Below, one piece after another: positions 49,163 through 59,300 of a DNA stretch of 64,000 nt. The DNA is from Verrucomicrobiales bacterium (GTDB lineage: Bacteria > Verrucomicrobiota > Verrucomicrobiia > Limisphaerales > J093). The first letter of the stretch is position 1. Every line of letters begins with the position of its first letter. A program made the translations under genes and the position numbers. Location of the stretch: contig JACKPV010000038.1 in the NCBI GenBank assembly GCA_024233305.1, positions 52,134 to 116,133 of the forward strand. Reading direction: 5' to 3'. The notes beneath the pieces were generated by a model. That model saw only the letters and a list, made by a program, of their open reading frames with translations. It ran no database searches and was not told the DNA's origin.

Positions 49163-50314
49163 TCAATCCCGCATCCACTCATCAAGGTGTTCGGCGACAA
49201 AGGCGTCGTCATTGAAAGACGGGTACGCGCGGCAAACCCGGTCAATCTCCCGGGCCTGCCCCGGCGACAATCCCTCGGCCGGGTCGAGACACCAGATGCC
49301 CTCAAGCAATCCCTGGCGGCGCAACACTTCGTGAATCCCCGCGATGCAGCCCCGAAAACCATTGGCGGCATCGAACAACGCGGCGTTCACGTCGGTGATC
49401 CGCGCCGCGCGGGTCAACCAGGCAGGGTCGATCGGGGACGCGTTCCGGCGCCGTTCGCGAATGTCGTCCAGCAAGGCCACCGCGCCCTGCGTCCAGACCG
49501 CCCAATGCCCGAGCAACCCACCGACGATCTGCCCCGACGGCGACGCGGGATCCTCGCCGAAGCGAAACGGCGTCAGCAAATCGAGCACGATCTGGTCATC
49601 GTTGCCGGTGTACAGGGCGATCTCGTTCTGCCGACCGGCGGCCGCGACTGCACGCACGACGTCGAGGGTTTGGTAGCGGTTGAAGGGCGCGATTTTGATT
49701 GCGAGGACGTTTTCAATCTCGACGAAGCGCCGCCAGAACGCGTGCGGCAGGACGCGTCCCCCCACCGCCGGTTGCAGGTAGAAACCCACCACGGGAATCC
49801 CGGACGCCACCTCGCGGCAATGATCGACCAGCGCGTCCACCGTCGCCGCGCGCAACGCCGAAAGACTGAGCAGTCCCGCGTGGTAGCCGCGGTCCAGCGC
49901 GAGTCGAGCCTCCCGGATCGCCTGTGCTGTGTCCCCGCAAAGGCCCGCGACCTTGAGGATCGGCCCGGCGCCGCGGACCTCCCTGCTGGCCCGGTCGACG
50001 GCCTTGCCGGTGGTCGGTGCGGTGGTCGGTTCCGCCGGCGCGGCGCGGCGGTGTTCCCAATCGTCCACCGTTTCGGCAGCGAGGGTGAGCACCGGTTCGA
50101 GCAGGCCGACGTTCGGTTTGCGGATGGCGAACTGGGTCGTGTGCACGCCCACGGCGACCCCGCCGGCGCCGGCCTCGAGGTAATAGCGGGTGAGGGCGCG
50201 CTGCCGTCGTTCATCCAGCCGGCGGTCCGCCGTCAGGGCCAGCGGGTGCGCGGGAATGACCATTCCTTCCAGCACGCGCCGCCGCAGCAGGGGCGGGATG
50301 TCGGCCAGTTTCAT
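49163..50314 (-). CDS. Dihydrodipicolinate synthase-family aldolase
   Basis: A 383-residue class I aldolase of the DHDPS/N-acetylneuraminate lyase superfamily. The Schiff-base lysine is Lys207 in VLAIKIAPFNRYQT, and Tyr179 in GFYLQPAVGG is the expected catalytic tyrosine. It is about 80 residues longer than DapA and has a distinct C-terminal half (SPGQAREIDRVCRAYPSFND), so it is probably not lysine-pathway DapA but a sugar-acid aldolase. It is seven bases behind the epimerase gene and directly before the transporter, suggesting a catabolic operon. Confidence 0.85.
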   Translation of the reverse strand: MKLADIPPLLRRRVLEGMVIPAHPLALTADRRLDERRQRALTRYYLEAGAGGVAVGVHTTQFAIRKPNVGLLEPVLTLAAETVDDWEHRRAAPAEPTTAPTTGKAVDRASREVRGAGPILKVAGLCGDTAQAIREARLALDRGYHAGLLSLSALRAATVDALVDHCREVASGIPVVGFYLQPAVGGRVLPHAFWRRFVEIENVLAIKIAPFNRYQTLDVVRAVAAAGRQNEIALYTGNDDQIVLDLLTPFRFGEDPASPSGQIVGGLLGHWAVWTQGAVALLDDIRERRRNASPIDPAWLTRAARITDVNAALFDAANGFRGCIAGIHEVLRRQGLLEGIWCLDPAEGLSPGQAREIDRVCRAYPSFNDDAFVAEHLDEWMRD

Positions 50315-50320
50315 GTGAAC

Positions 50321-51373
50321 TCAAAAACGTCCGTCGCGGACCTCGAAGTGCGTGGGCAACCCCAACGAGCGCCCGCCGGTTCGCAACCAGTCGGCGGTCC
50401 AGGCGATCAGGCGTTCGACGGCCACGGCTGGCGGGCCGAAGAGCCGGAGTGACTGCGTGGCGTTGTTCAGCCAGGCCGTGGGGTGCTCGGCGCCATTGAA
50501 ACGCACAGGGCGGTCGAGCGCGTTGCCGAGCCGGCGGGCGACATCGCGCACGCTCAAGATTTCGGGGCCGGTCAGGTTCAGGATCGTGCGCGGCGCGGCG
50601 CAATGTTCCAGCGCCAACAGCGCGCGGGCGTTCGCGTCACCCTGCCACAGGCAGTTGAACCACCCCATGCCGAGGTCAACGGGAGCGTCGCGGAGAATCA
50701 TCGACGCCAGGTCGTGCAGCACGCCGTAGCGCAGGTCGATGGCGTAGTTCAACCGCAGGAGACACAGCGGCGTGCCCCAGCGCCCGCTGGCGTACTCGAA
50801 CATCCGCTCGCGGCCCAGGCACGATTGCGCGTATTCGCCGACGGGTTCCGGGGCCTCGTCCTCGGTGCAACCGCCGCTGTCCGGCGCCACCAGCGGATAA
50901 ACGCATCCGGTCGAAAAGGCCACGATCCGGCTCTCGCGGAAATGCGTTGCCACGTTCGCCGGCAGGAGCGTGTTGGCCGCCCAGGTCAACGGGGCGTCAC
51001 CGCCGGTGCCGAACTTGCGGCCGGCCATGAAAACCACATTCGCCAGCCGGGGCAGACCGGCCACGGCCGCGGCTTCGAGCAGGTCGCAGGCGAGCGTCTC
51101 GACCCCCGCGTCCTCCAGGGCCCGACGGGCGGCGGGATTCGAGAAGCGCGCGACGGCGACGACCCGCTTGGTGACCCCGGCTTCCCGGACCGCCCGGACC
51201 GCCTGGATGGCGAGGCTGATACCCATCTTGCCGGCGGCGCCGAGAATCGCGAGGTCCCCCGGCAGGCGGCGCATCAAAGCGACCACGGCCGGCGCCGGCT
51301 GCGACAGGAAATCGTCCAACGCGGCTTCGTTCTCGAATCGGGCGGGCAACATCGGGGCGGACCATACCGTCAT
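50321..51373 (-). CDS. NAD-dependent epimerase/dehydratase family protein
   Basis: A 350-residue short-chain dehydrogenase-like Rossmann protein. The glycine-rich loop ILGAAGKMGISLAIQ binds NAD(P), and FSTGCVYPLV with EYAQSCLGRERMFEY corresponds to the Ser/Tyr-x3-Lys region, although the tyrosine-lysine pair is altered (YAQSC), so classical catalysis is uncertain. I chose ATG 51373; 51451 adds 26 residues of low character. It begins the three-gene operon with the aldolase and Nramp-like transporter and is divergent from cydA, with about 130 bases between the starts. Confidence 0.8.
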   Translation of the reverse strand: MTVWSAPMLPARFENEAALDDFLSQPAPAVVALMRRLPGDLAILGAAGKMGISLAIQAVRAVREAGVTKRVVAVARFSNPAARRALEDAGVETLACDLLEAAAVAGLPRLANVVFMAGRKFGTGGDAPLTWAANTLLPANVATHFRESRIVAFSTGCVYPLVAPDSGGCTEDEAPEPVGEYAQSCLGRERMFEYASGRWGTPLCLLRLNYAIDLRYGVLHDLASMILRDAPVDLGMGWFNCLWQGDANARALLALEHCAAPRTILNLTGPEILSVRDVARRLGNALDRPVRFNGAEHPTAWLNNATQSLRLFGPPAVAVERLIAWTADWLRTGGRSLGLPTHFEVRDGRF

Positions 51374-51504
51374 TCCCCGCGTGTCGCCACCTGCTTCTGA
51401 TGCGGGCGGCGGCCGGTCGCGTCGCCCGGCGGCGGCCGATTCGCGCAGCAAAGTCCGGCGATGAATTTGACTTCACCCGCATCCGGTGGCAATCAGATGC
51501 CTTC

Positions 51505-52875
51505 ATGGACGCCCTGCTGCTGTCCCGCATTCAGTTCGCCTTCACCACCGCGGTGCATTACATCTACCCGCCGCTGAGCATCGGGTTGGGGGTGATGCTG
51601 GTGCTGATCGAGGGGATGTGGCTCAAGACCGGCAATCCCCTGTATCACCAGATGGCGCGGTTCTGGACGAAGGTGTTCGCGCTGACATTCGCCATCGGGG
51701 TGGCGACGGGGATTGTGCTCGAGTTCGAGTTCGGGACCAACTGGTCGACCTACTCGCGCTACGTCGGCGACGTGTTCGGCAGCGCGCTGGCGGCGGAGGG
51801 CATTTTCGCGTTCTTCCTCGAATCGGGCTTTCTCGCGATCCTGCTGTTCGGCTGGGACAAAGTGGGGCGGAAAATGCACTTCTTCGCGACCTGCATGGTG
51901 TGTCTCGGGGCGCATTTCAGCGCGATCTGGATCATCGTGGCGAACTCATGGATGCAGACGCCGGCGGGTTTTCACATCGCCGGGGAGGGCCTCGCGGCGC
52001 GGGCCGAGATCACGGATTTCTGGGCGATGGTCTTCAATCCGTCGTCGGTGGACCGGTTGTTTCATACCTTGTGCGGGGCGTGGCAGGCGGGGGCGTTTCT
52101 CGTGGTGAGCGTGAGCGCGTGGTATTTGCTCAAGCGACGGCACGAGGAATTCGCGCAGGCATCGCTGCGGCTGGGGTTGATCGTCGGGTTGATCGCCGCG
52201 GGGTTGCAGGTGGTCAGCGGACATCAAAGCGCCGTCGGGGTGGCGGCGAACCAGCCCGCGAAGCTGGCGGCCTTCGAGGGGCGCTACACCACGCGCACGA
52301 ACGCTCCCCTGGCGCTCTTCGGCTGGGTGGACGAGGAGGCCCAGGCAGTGAGATACAGCGTCGAATTGCCCGGGATGCTGAGTTGGCTGGTGCATGGGGA
52401 TACGGCGGGAGAGGTGCGGGGGCTCGAGGCGTTCCCCCCGGAAGACCGGCCGCCGGTGAATGTGAACTTCCAGCTCTTTCACCTCATGGTCGGAATCGGA
52501 TTCGCGCTGCTGGGATTGTCGCTGGTGAGCACGTTCCACCTCTGGCGCGGCACGCTGCTTCGCAAGCGGTGGTTGCTCGGGTTGCTGGTGCTCGCGGTGC
52601 TCGGTCCACAGATCGCCAACCAGGCCGGCTGGTTCGCCGCCGAGATCGGCCGGCAACCCTGGATCGTGTACGGTCTGCTCCGCACCTCCGAAGGCCTCTC
52701 CAAGGTCGTGCAGGCGGAGATGATCGTCGGGTCCCTGATCCTTTTCGGCTTCGTCTACCTGTTGCTCTTCGCCGTTTTCATCTACCTGCTCAACGACAAG
52801 ATCCAGCACGGCCCGGACGCCGCGGACCTGCAGCCTTCCGGGAAACTGGCCCTGCCTTTCGGAGACCGCTCATGA
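51505..52875 (+). CDS. cydA: Cytochrome bd-type quinol oxidase subunit I
   Basis: A 456-residue inner-membrane oxidase subunit that couples quinol oxidation to oxygen reduction with high affinity. His18 in SRIQFAFTTAVHYIYPPLSI is the expected heme ligand, ANSWMQTPAGF and GRQPWIVYGLLRTSEG are family motifs, and VLEFEFGTNWSTYSRYVGDVFG matches. The periplasmic Q-loop region looks short, as in cyanide-insensitive-oxidase-type enzymes. The start at ATG 51505 gives the usual N-terminus; the earlier frame from 51400 is untranslated leader. The stop overlaps cydB (ATGA). Confidence 0.95.
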   Translation: MDALLLSRIQFAFTTAVHYIYPPLSIGLGVMLVLIEGMWLKTGNPLYHQMARFWTKVFALTFAIGVATGIVLEFEFGTNWSTYSRYVGDVFGSALAAEGIFAFFLESGFLAILLFGWDKVGRKMHFFATCMVCLGAHFSAIWIIVANSWMQTPAGFHIAGEGLAARAEITDFWAMVFNPSSVDRLFHTLCGAWQAGAFLVVSVSAWYLLKRRHEEFAQASLRLGLIVGLIAAGLQVVSGHQSAVGVAANQPAKLAAFEGRYTTRTNAPLALFGWVDEEAQAVRYSVELPGMLSWLVHGDTAGEVRGLEAFPPEDRPPVNVNFQLFHLMVGIGFALLGLSLVSTFHLWRGTLLRKRWLLGLLVLAVLGPQIANQAGWFAAEIGRQPWIVYGLLRTSEGLSKVVQAEMIVGSLILFGFVYLLLFAVFIYLLNDKIQHGPDAADLQPSGKLALPFGDRS

Positions 52876-53903
52876 ACTTCGGCGATCTCGATCTCAATAC
52901 GGTCTGGTTCATCCTCATCGGGGTGCTGTTCACCGGGTATGCCATGCTCGACGGCTTCGACCTCGGTGTGGGCGCGCTGCACCTGTTCACGCGCACCGAT
53001 GAGGAACGGCGCATCATGCTCAACGCCATCGGGCCGGTCTGGGACGGGAACGAGGTCTGGCTGGTAACGGGCGGGGGCGCACTGTTCGCCGCCTTTCCGG
53101 AGGTCTACGCGACGGTGTTCTCGGGATTCTACCTGGCGTTTGTGCTGCTGCTCGTGGCCTTGATCTTCCGCGCGGTGGCCATCGAGTTTCGGAGCAAGCA
53201 GCCCATGCGTTGGTGGCGGCGGATGTGGGACGTCGGGTTCAGCGCCGGCAGCGTCCTGTCGAGCTTCCTCATCGGTGTGGCGATGGGCAACATTGCCTGG
53301 GGGATGCCGCTGGATGAACGACACGAATTCAGCGGGACCTTCCTCGGGCTGTTGCATCCCTACGCCCTGCTGCTTGGCGTGACCACGGTGGCCCTGTTCA
53401 TGATGCACGGGGCCATTTATACGGCGATGAAGACCGAAGGGGACTTGCAGGAGCGGGTCCGGGGCTGGATCAACAACTGCATCATCTTCTTCATCATCTG
53501 CTACGCGGTCACCACCATGGCGACCCTCCTCTACGTGCCGCACATGGCAGCCCGGCTCCGGGCGAATCCCTGGTTGTTCAGCATCGCGCTGCTCAACATG
53601 CTCGCCATCGCGAACATCCCCCGCGAAATCCACCACCGGCGCGAGGGAAGGGCGTTCCTTTCATCCTGCGTGGCAATGATCGCCCTGATGGGGCTGTTCG
53701 GCCTCGAGATGTATCCGAACCTCGTCCTCAGCCATCCCTTCCCCGAACACAGCCTCAACATCGTCAATGCCGCGTCCTCGCCGCGCACGCTCGGCATCAT
53801 GCTTACCATCGCCCTGATCGGCGTCCCCATTGTCCTGGCCTACACCGTGAGCATTTACTGGATCTTCCGCGGCAAGGTGAAACTCGACCGGATGAGCTAC
53901 TGA
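52872..53903 (+). CDS. cydB: Cytochrome bd-type quinol oxidase subunit II
   Basis: A 343-residue partner of CydA with eight to nine helices. Family signatures include FTGYAMLDGFDLGVGALH, IGPVWDGNEVWLVTGGGALFAAFP and FRAVAIEFRSK. It overlaps cydA by four bases and ends immediately before repeat A; no CydX-like small gene is seen. It completes the oxygen-reducing branch of the respiratory chain in this window. Confidence 0.95.
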   Translation: MNFGDLDLNTVWFILIGVLFTGYAMLDGFDLGVGALHLFTRTDEERRIMLNAIGPVWDGNEVWLVTGGGALFAAFPEVYATVFSGFYLAFVLLLVALIFRAVAIEFRSKQPMRWWRRMWDVGFSAGSVLSSFLIGVAMGNIAWGMPLDERHEFSGTFLGLLHPYALLLGVTTVALFMMHGAIYTAMKTEGDLQERVRGWINNCIIFFIICYAVTTMATLLYVPHMAARLRANPWLFSIALLNMLAIANIPREIHHRREGRAFLSSCVAMIALMGLFGLEMYPNLVLSHPFPEHSLNIVNAASSPRTLGIMLTIALIGVPIVLAYTVSIYWIFRGKVKLDRMSY

Positions 53904-54098
53904 GCCGTATCGATTCAACAGGCCGTAGCCGCCGACGTGTAGTCGGCGCTGAAATCCAATGGCTTACGCGGTCCCGCTGGTTCCGACTGGCCGTCACGTT
54001 TTGGTGGATCGTCGCACCCGGCGGCAGGCGGACGGATCCCCGCTGAATAATGCGCCGACCGCACGTCGGCGGCTACGAGTTACTGAATCGATACGGCT
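53903..54098. repeat. Repeat A, copy 2 (196 bp MITE-like element)
   Basis: The ends are near-perfect inverted repeats of about 46 bases: both begin AGCCGTATCGATTCA, then six unmatched bases, then CGTAGCCGCCGACGTG and GTCGGCG. The interior has no protein-coding frame. The left end starts at the last base of the cydB stop codon, the right end abuts repeat B. This is the structure of a miniature inverted-repeat transposable element. Confidence 0.85.
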
Positions 54099-54099
54099 G

Positions 54100-54296
54100 A
54101 GCCGTAACCGTTCCGTCAGCGAACCGCGGATGGGCACGGATCACACGGATGGGGCGCGGCGCTGCGGCGTTGGCGGAGAGGTCGGGACGACACACTGAAT
54201 GGGGATTCCGAACCCCGGAATGGCGATTCTGGTTTCCGTCAGTATCCGTGCCCATACCTGGCCATCTGTGGTGAATCATACTGCATGGTGACGGCT
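54100..54296. repeat. Repeat B, copy 2 (197 bp)
   Basis: A 197-base element of the same length as the copy at 46503-46699, with ends AGCCGTAACCGTTCC and CTGCATGGTGACGGCT, and the same inner blocks (CCGCGGATGGGCACGGAT, GATTCTGGTTTCC, ATCCGTGCCCAT). It lies directly against repeat A. Confidence 0.85.
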
Positions 54297-54341
54297 TGGC
54301 ACCAAAGGCCGGCTTCTGGCGCGGCAACACAACCGATTCGC

Positions 54342-54575
54342 TCAACTCGGGGAAGCCCGCTGGTGGCGCTTCGGCGCACGGCTCGTGGTGGCTTGGCTGG
54401 AGACCGGCCGCGGCAGGTCGTCCAGCACGAGCGGGGTGGCCCCGACCGCATCAGCTTCATGGCCGTGCAACCACGCGTCCCGGAGGGCGCAGCGGGCGCA
54501 GATCGGCGTCCCGTTGGCCGGCAACGGTTCGCCGCAGTTGAGGCACGCGATTGGAACTGGAATGGGCTCGGCCAT
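54342..54575 (-). pseudogene. Zinc-ribbon fragment, possibly a protein-kinase N-terminus
   Basis: The frame from ATG 54575 reads MAEPIPVPIACLNCGEPLPA and a second Cys pair (CARC), a small zinc-ribbon of the kind that begins many verrucomicrobial serine/threonine kinases, then ends after 77 residues without a kinase domain. The decayed sigma factor lies upstream on the same strand, the usual partner of such kinases. A genuine small zinc-ribbon protein is the alternative. Confidence 0.3.
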
Positions 54576-54899
54576 CAGGACGTTTTCGTTGGGCGGTGGC
54601 GCGCTCGACGGGCCCTCGTTGGGCAAGGCCTTCGACTCGTGGCGCCGGACGGCCTGGGGCAGGCGGCGCCCGAAAGCCGGACCTCGATGAAGGATCTCCA
54701 CCGGTCTTTCGGAACACCGCCTGCCCGACCGCCAAACCCTCGCCCCAAGACCTCCCTGGCTTGGAAAAGCTCAGCCGACCTGACGTCACTGCCCACTACC
54801 GAGTAAACGGAAAAAGCCGCCATTTGTGTCACGGGAATTTGAACTTTTTTCGCGCCGGCCTGGGGAGCGCCCGCGGAAGGGCGTCCGGGTCCCGGCAAA

Positions 54900-55172
54900 C
54901 CATCGGCAACAGCGCGGCAAACAGGTCGCCGCGACCGACCGGCGCCGCCTTCGACGCCGCATCCCTTCCGGGGTTTCCAAGGACAGGTGCGCCCTGTCGC
55001 CGCCGCGTTTCCGGGCGCGCCGGTTGGTCGATGCCGTCCCGGCCCTGGTTCTGAAGCGAGGTGAGGAGGAAGGCGCGGAAACGTCCCCCCTGGCGGTCGA
55101 GTCTGGCGAGGGTGGCCGGACGCAGCAAATGCACGGAGAAGCCCTGGAGCAAACCGGTGTGGTTGCCGTGCC
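54900..55172 (-). pseudogene. Frameshifted ECF sigma factor remnant
   Basis: One frame carries a region-2-like stretch (LLRPATLARLDRQGGRFRAF then LLTSLQN), and after a frameshift near 55040 a different frame continues with ARKRGGDRAHLSLETPEG. Together they form the linear order seen in the sigma factors that pair with kinases in this phylum. The region before and the promoter-recognition helix are not recognisable, so the gene is broken and truncated. Confidence 0.55.
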
Positions 55173-55189
55173 CGGCGGGGGCAGGGCCT

Positions 55190-56131
55190 TCACATTGGCC
55201 GGTCTTCGTTGAAGGGCGAATGGGGGCGGCTTGAAGGCACATCCGGCAGGCCGGCGAGCAGGATCATGTCGGGCCGGTGGTTCACGTACGCCTCGAACAC
55301 GTATTCGTTCCAATACTCGGGCGACAGCCCGTATTTCATCAGGTGTTCGTATGCCTGGCCCGCATCGGCCAACCCGGTCTTGGGCATCGATCGCTCGAAG
55401 AACGCCACCCAATCCTGCGGATCCGCGCCCAGGTACTGTCCCGCTTCCCGCCGGAGGATGATGTAGGGCGTCGTGAACACCAGCGAATAGCCGAGCCCCA
55501 GGCTGTCGAACGGTTCGGGCAGCACCCGGGCATACCAAATCTCGCCGGCGCTCCCCCGGTAGCCCGTGGGCACGGCGCACCGTTGCCTCCGCCCCGTCAC
55601 GAACTCGCGGAGCATCACGTGCGCGCCGGCGTGGCCCTCGTGCAGGTAGAGCCCCATCCGGGAGTTTTGCAGATGCTCGAACAGGCGGACCAGGCTCGGT
55701 TCCGTCCCCAGCCGCCGACAGAGATCGATGGCCACCGTTGCGAAGGTCTCCTCGTGCTTGCCAACGTGCGAATCGAACACCGCCCAGCAGAAGAAATACG
55801 ACCCGGTGAGGGGGCTCATCGGGGGGCCGGATGGGAGATACTCCTCCTCCGCGTCCATGTAGGCTTCAGCGAGTTCGGCGCACATCGGGAGTTGCGCCAG
55901 GTCCTCGACCATCGCCGACAGCTTGTTCTGAGCGTAGCCGTAGACCGCATGCAGCGGGTCCATCCCGCGCATCTGCTCCTCGGAAACGACGCCTCGTTCC
56001 AGGTTCGCGGCGCGCTCGGCTCCCATCCGGAACGCGGCGAGATTGATGACCTTCCGTCCGAGGTGCTTGTCCAAAGCCGCGAGGACCTTCCGGGACACCG
56101 GGCCACGACAGTTTCTCGAAACGTGCTTCAT
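55190..56131 (-). CDS. Conserved protein of unknown function
   Basis: A 313-residue cytoplasmic protein without signal peptide or membrane helix. Segments are well formed (LDKHLGRKVINLAAFRMGAE, HEGHAGAHVMLREFVTGRR, EYVFEAYVNHRPDMILLAGLPD). A His-rich LHEGHAGAH motif could bind a metal. I recognise no family. The downstream end overlaps the start of the sigma-factor remnant region. Confidence 0.55.
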   Translation of the reverse strand: MKHVSRNCRGPVSRKVLAALDKHLGRKVINLAAFRMGAERAANLERGVVSEEQMRGMDPLHAVYGYAQNKLSAMVEDLAQLPMCAELAEAYMDAEEEYLPSGPPMSPLTGSYFFCWAVFDSHVGKHEETFATVAIDLCRRLGTEPSLVRLFEHLQNSRMGLYLHEGHAGAHVMLREFVTGRRQRCAVPTGYRGSAGEIWYARVLPEPFDSLGLGYSLVFTTPYIILRREAGQYLGADPQDWVAFFERSMPKTGLADAGQAYEHLMKYGLSPEYWNEYVFEAYVNHRPDMILLAGLPDVPSSRPHSPFNEDRPM

Positions 56132-56383
56132 GGGGTTGCGCTTCTCATTCTTGCTTTTTCAGTTTCCCGTCGGCGAACCGAACCAAGCTGCCAGTATCGG
56201 ACGCCGGCCGGATGGCAGTCAATTCGCGACCGGCACCGCCAGGAGCGGCCGCCAGCGATCTTCGCCAAGGAGCATCAGCAGCCGAACACCTCGCCGGCGC
56301 CACGACTTCGGCGAAGCGCCGACCGAAGTGATCGGAGCCCGATGCCAACCAGCGCGGGTCGGCGGGGAGCGGAAGCCGGAGTC

Positions 56384-59300
56384 TCATCGCAGTTCGATCC
56401 GGACCGGGCCGAGCAGACCCGACACGGTGGCACCTCGGTAGTGGGTCGGGATGGTGACGTAATGGTTCGCCAGCGTGTTGCAGACCAGAACCTCGATCCG
56501 GTTTTCCCCGGCTTCTACGAACCTCGTGATGTCGAGCGTCCAGGGAGGCGCGACCTTGATGCCGGCCGCTGTGCCGTTCACGCGCACTTCCGCAGAGGTC
56601 GCCACCGAGCCGAGGTCGAGGGTCACAATACCGTGCGCCGCGTCCATCGGGAGGTCGAACGCTTTCCGGTACCAGGCGCCGCCGGAATAGGTCTCCAACA
56701 CGCCAGCCTTCGACCAGTCGCCCGCCGGCAGTTCACCCGCGCCACAGTCCAGTCGCAGGTAATCACGGAATGCCGCGCCGCCGTACTCGCCACGTCGCTG
56801 TTCGACGCGCAAGGCGACGACGACCGGCCTGCGCGATGGCGCCCCGACGACCACCGACGCGTTGTCGCCCGATGGCCGGACCTCCTGCTCCCGTCCGTCC
56901 ACCCAAACCCGCACCGCTTCGCGGACCGGGATCGTTAGTGCCCTCAACCCCGGCGGGGCAACGAAACGGTACCAACCCGCCGGCTTCGTGGTCTGCGGGC
57001 GGGTGTCAAACGGCAGGATGTTCGGATTGCGATACCAACGGGACGACAGATCGCGGTTCCAAGGCAGGCCGGACGTTGCTGCCTCGGCGGATTGCGGGGT
57101 CTCGTCCAGCCGCGGCGGACCCAGCGGGTGCTTCGCCCAGAGGCTGCCTGCGAACGGAGCCACGACGTGCGCCGGCGCCCAGTCCGGGTCTTCGCGAGAG
57201 GATGCCGCCTGCCACTGCGCGTCGGTGCCCATCCGGATTTCCGTCCCGTGCTCATCACGCACCAGCAAGTCGGCAATCAAGGCGCCTTCACCCCCTTCGT
57301 TGCGGGCCTCCACTTCCACGAGAATTGCGCCCGGTTTCAGCAATGCGGTGACGTCGTATTCCTGCACCCGGGCCCAGTTCGACCCGCTCCCGACCTCGCG
57401 CCCGTTCACCGACACCCGGTAGCTGTTGTCACAGGTAATCCGCAGACGGGCGGATTCCACGCCGGCGGGCAGTTCGATGGCACGGCGGAAATAACGGGTG
57501 GCGACGTCCTCGGTCTCATTGGGCCACCAGATCCAGTTGGCGGCCGTCGGGAAAACGGCGTCTTCCTCAACCTCGTCCGCACCGGCGGGATCGGCGGCGC
57601 CAAACACGATCCAGCCGCGCCCGATGTTGTCGTAGCGCAACAGCAGCGGATTCGGGCCTGCCTCCAGCGTTGCCTGACGCTGTTTCAAATCCAGCGGCGC
57701 GCCGTTCAGCCAGGCTTGGGCCGGCTGCTGGCCTCCGCGCGAAATCGGAAAAGTGCCCGTGTTCGGGGCTTGGACCGACGTCCACAGGTAGTAACGCGTG
57801 CCGCCTTCCTCCGGCGCGCGGCGGCAGGCGGGGTGGCCATGCCGGATGGCGCCCAAGCCGATGAGGTCGTCGGACACCTGTTCCTTCAGTCCATGGTAGC
57901 CCTGATGTCCGCAATCGTTCTCGATGCCGTAGCGCCACGAAAACTCGTACGGTTCCCAGCAGTAGTTCCTGCCGGCGATCTCGACCGGCCGCGCCGCATC
58001 AATCTCCCGCAGTCCCGCGAGCGCCGCCTCGGCCTCCGCGCCGTCGGGCAGCGGTCCCAGCTTCCAGAAGCGGGGACCGAAGTCGCAGGTGACGGTGCGC
58101 CACGTTGAGTCGTCGAACGAAGGAACCTGCCAGCCGGGATCCGCGCGCGTCTCCTCCGCGTAATTCATCCGTCGCGCCTCCGCGCCGACGAGGGTCGGCG
58201 TGGGCGGCCAGTGGAAGTCGCCGAAACGGTTGTCCAGCGTGGGCTGCAACTCGAATTCCCACGGGCCGTCGAGGACGATTTGAGATTTGAGGTCTGAAAT
58301 CGGAGATTCACCGAAGACCGGCTCGCCGGGAGTGAAGACGATCAACTGGATTTCTTCCTCGGTCAGCGGGAGTTTCAGTTTCGTGCCGTGGTCGGTTTGG
58401 GAAGTGACGGCCAGCAGGTGCGTCATGCCGGTCCAGGGATCCCACCGTTCAACCCGGCCCGTCGCGCGGAAGAAACACTCGGCGTCTTTCGGCGCGTTGT
58501 AGATCGCGTAGAGATCACGGGGGCCGATCCGGCGGTGCTGGATGGCGCCGGGGCCTTCGTAGTCGCGCGGGAAGGCGGCGCCCACAAGGGCCACGACCTG
58601 ATCGGCGTCGGCCAGCACATGGGCGTTGGATTGCCCCCTCACCCCGGCCCGTGTCCCCGAAACGGGCGAGGGCGTTCCGGCGTGCCGTCCGAAGGTCTGT
58701 TCGACGAGCGCCTCCAGTTCGGGGTCGTCGCGGCCCGCCCGGTCACTGGCTTCCGGCAGTGCACCCAGTGCGACCACGACTCCCCCCGCGCGCGCGAAGT
58801 TCGCTGCTTTCTGGATCGTGGACCAGCGCACCGCCTTCATCGCGGGCAGGACCAGGACGCGGTAACATTCGCCGGCTACACGAAGTTCCTTCTCCTCGAC
58901 CCGCGACCGCGCGACTGATTCGAAGTCAATGAAGTCAAAGTCGATTCCGTGTCCGTAGAGCGTCTCACCGAGCTGGAAGGCGGTTCGCACCGCCTCCGGA
59001 CCGTCCATGCCGGCCGCCATCGGCGCGACCGGATAGAGGATCGCCACGTCGCAACGATGGTGTCCCTGGCTGAGCAGGTAGGCCAGGCGTTGCTGGCATT
59101 CCATGAAGCCGCGGAGGTGGCGCCAATAGGGCATGCGGAACGTGTTGTCCGGCGGCGCCCATTCCCACCAACCGCCGTGCGTCGAGTAGTACATGCCGTG
59201 GATGCCCAGCAGGTTGTAGCCCATCACGTAGTTGGCGAACGTCGCGTCCACCACCCCCGCCGAGGTCGTGCCCCAACCGCTGCCGTAGAAGCCCTCGAGC

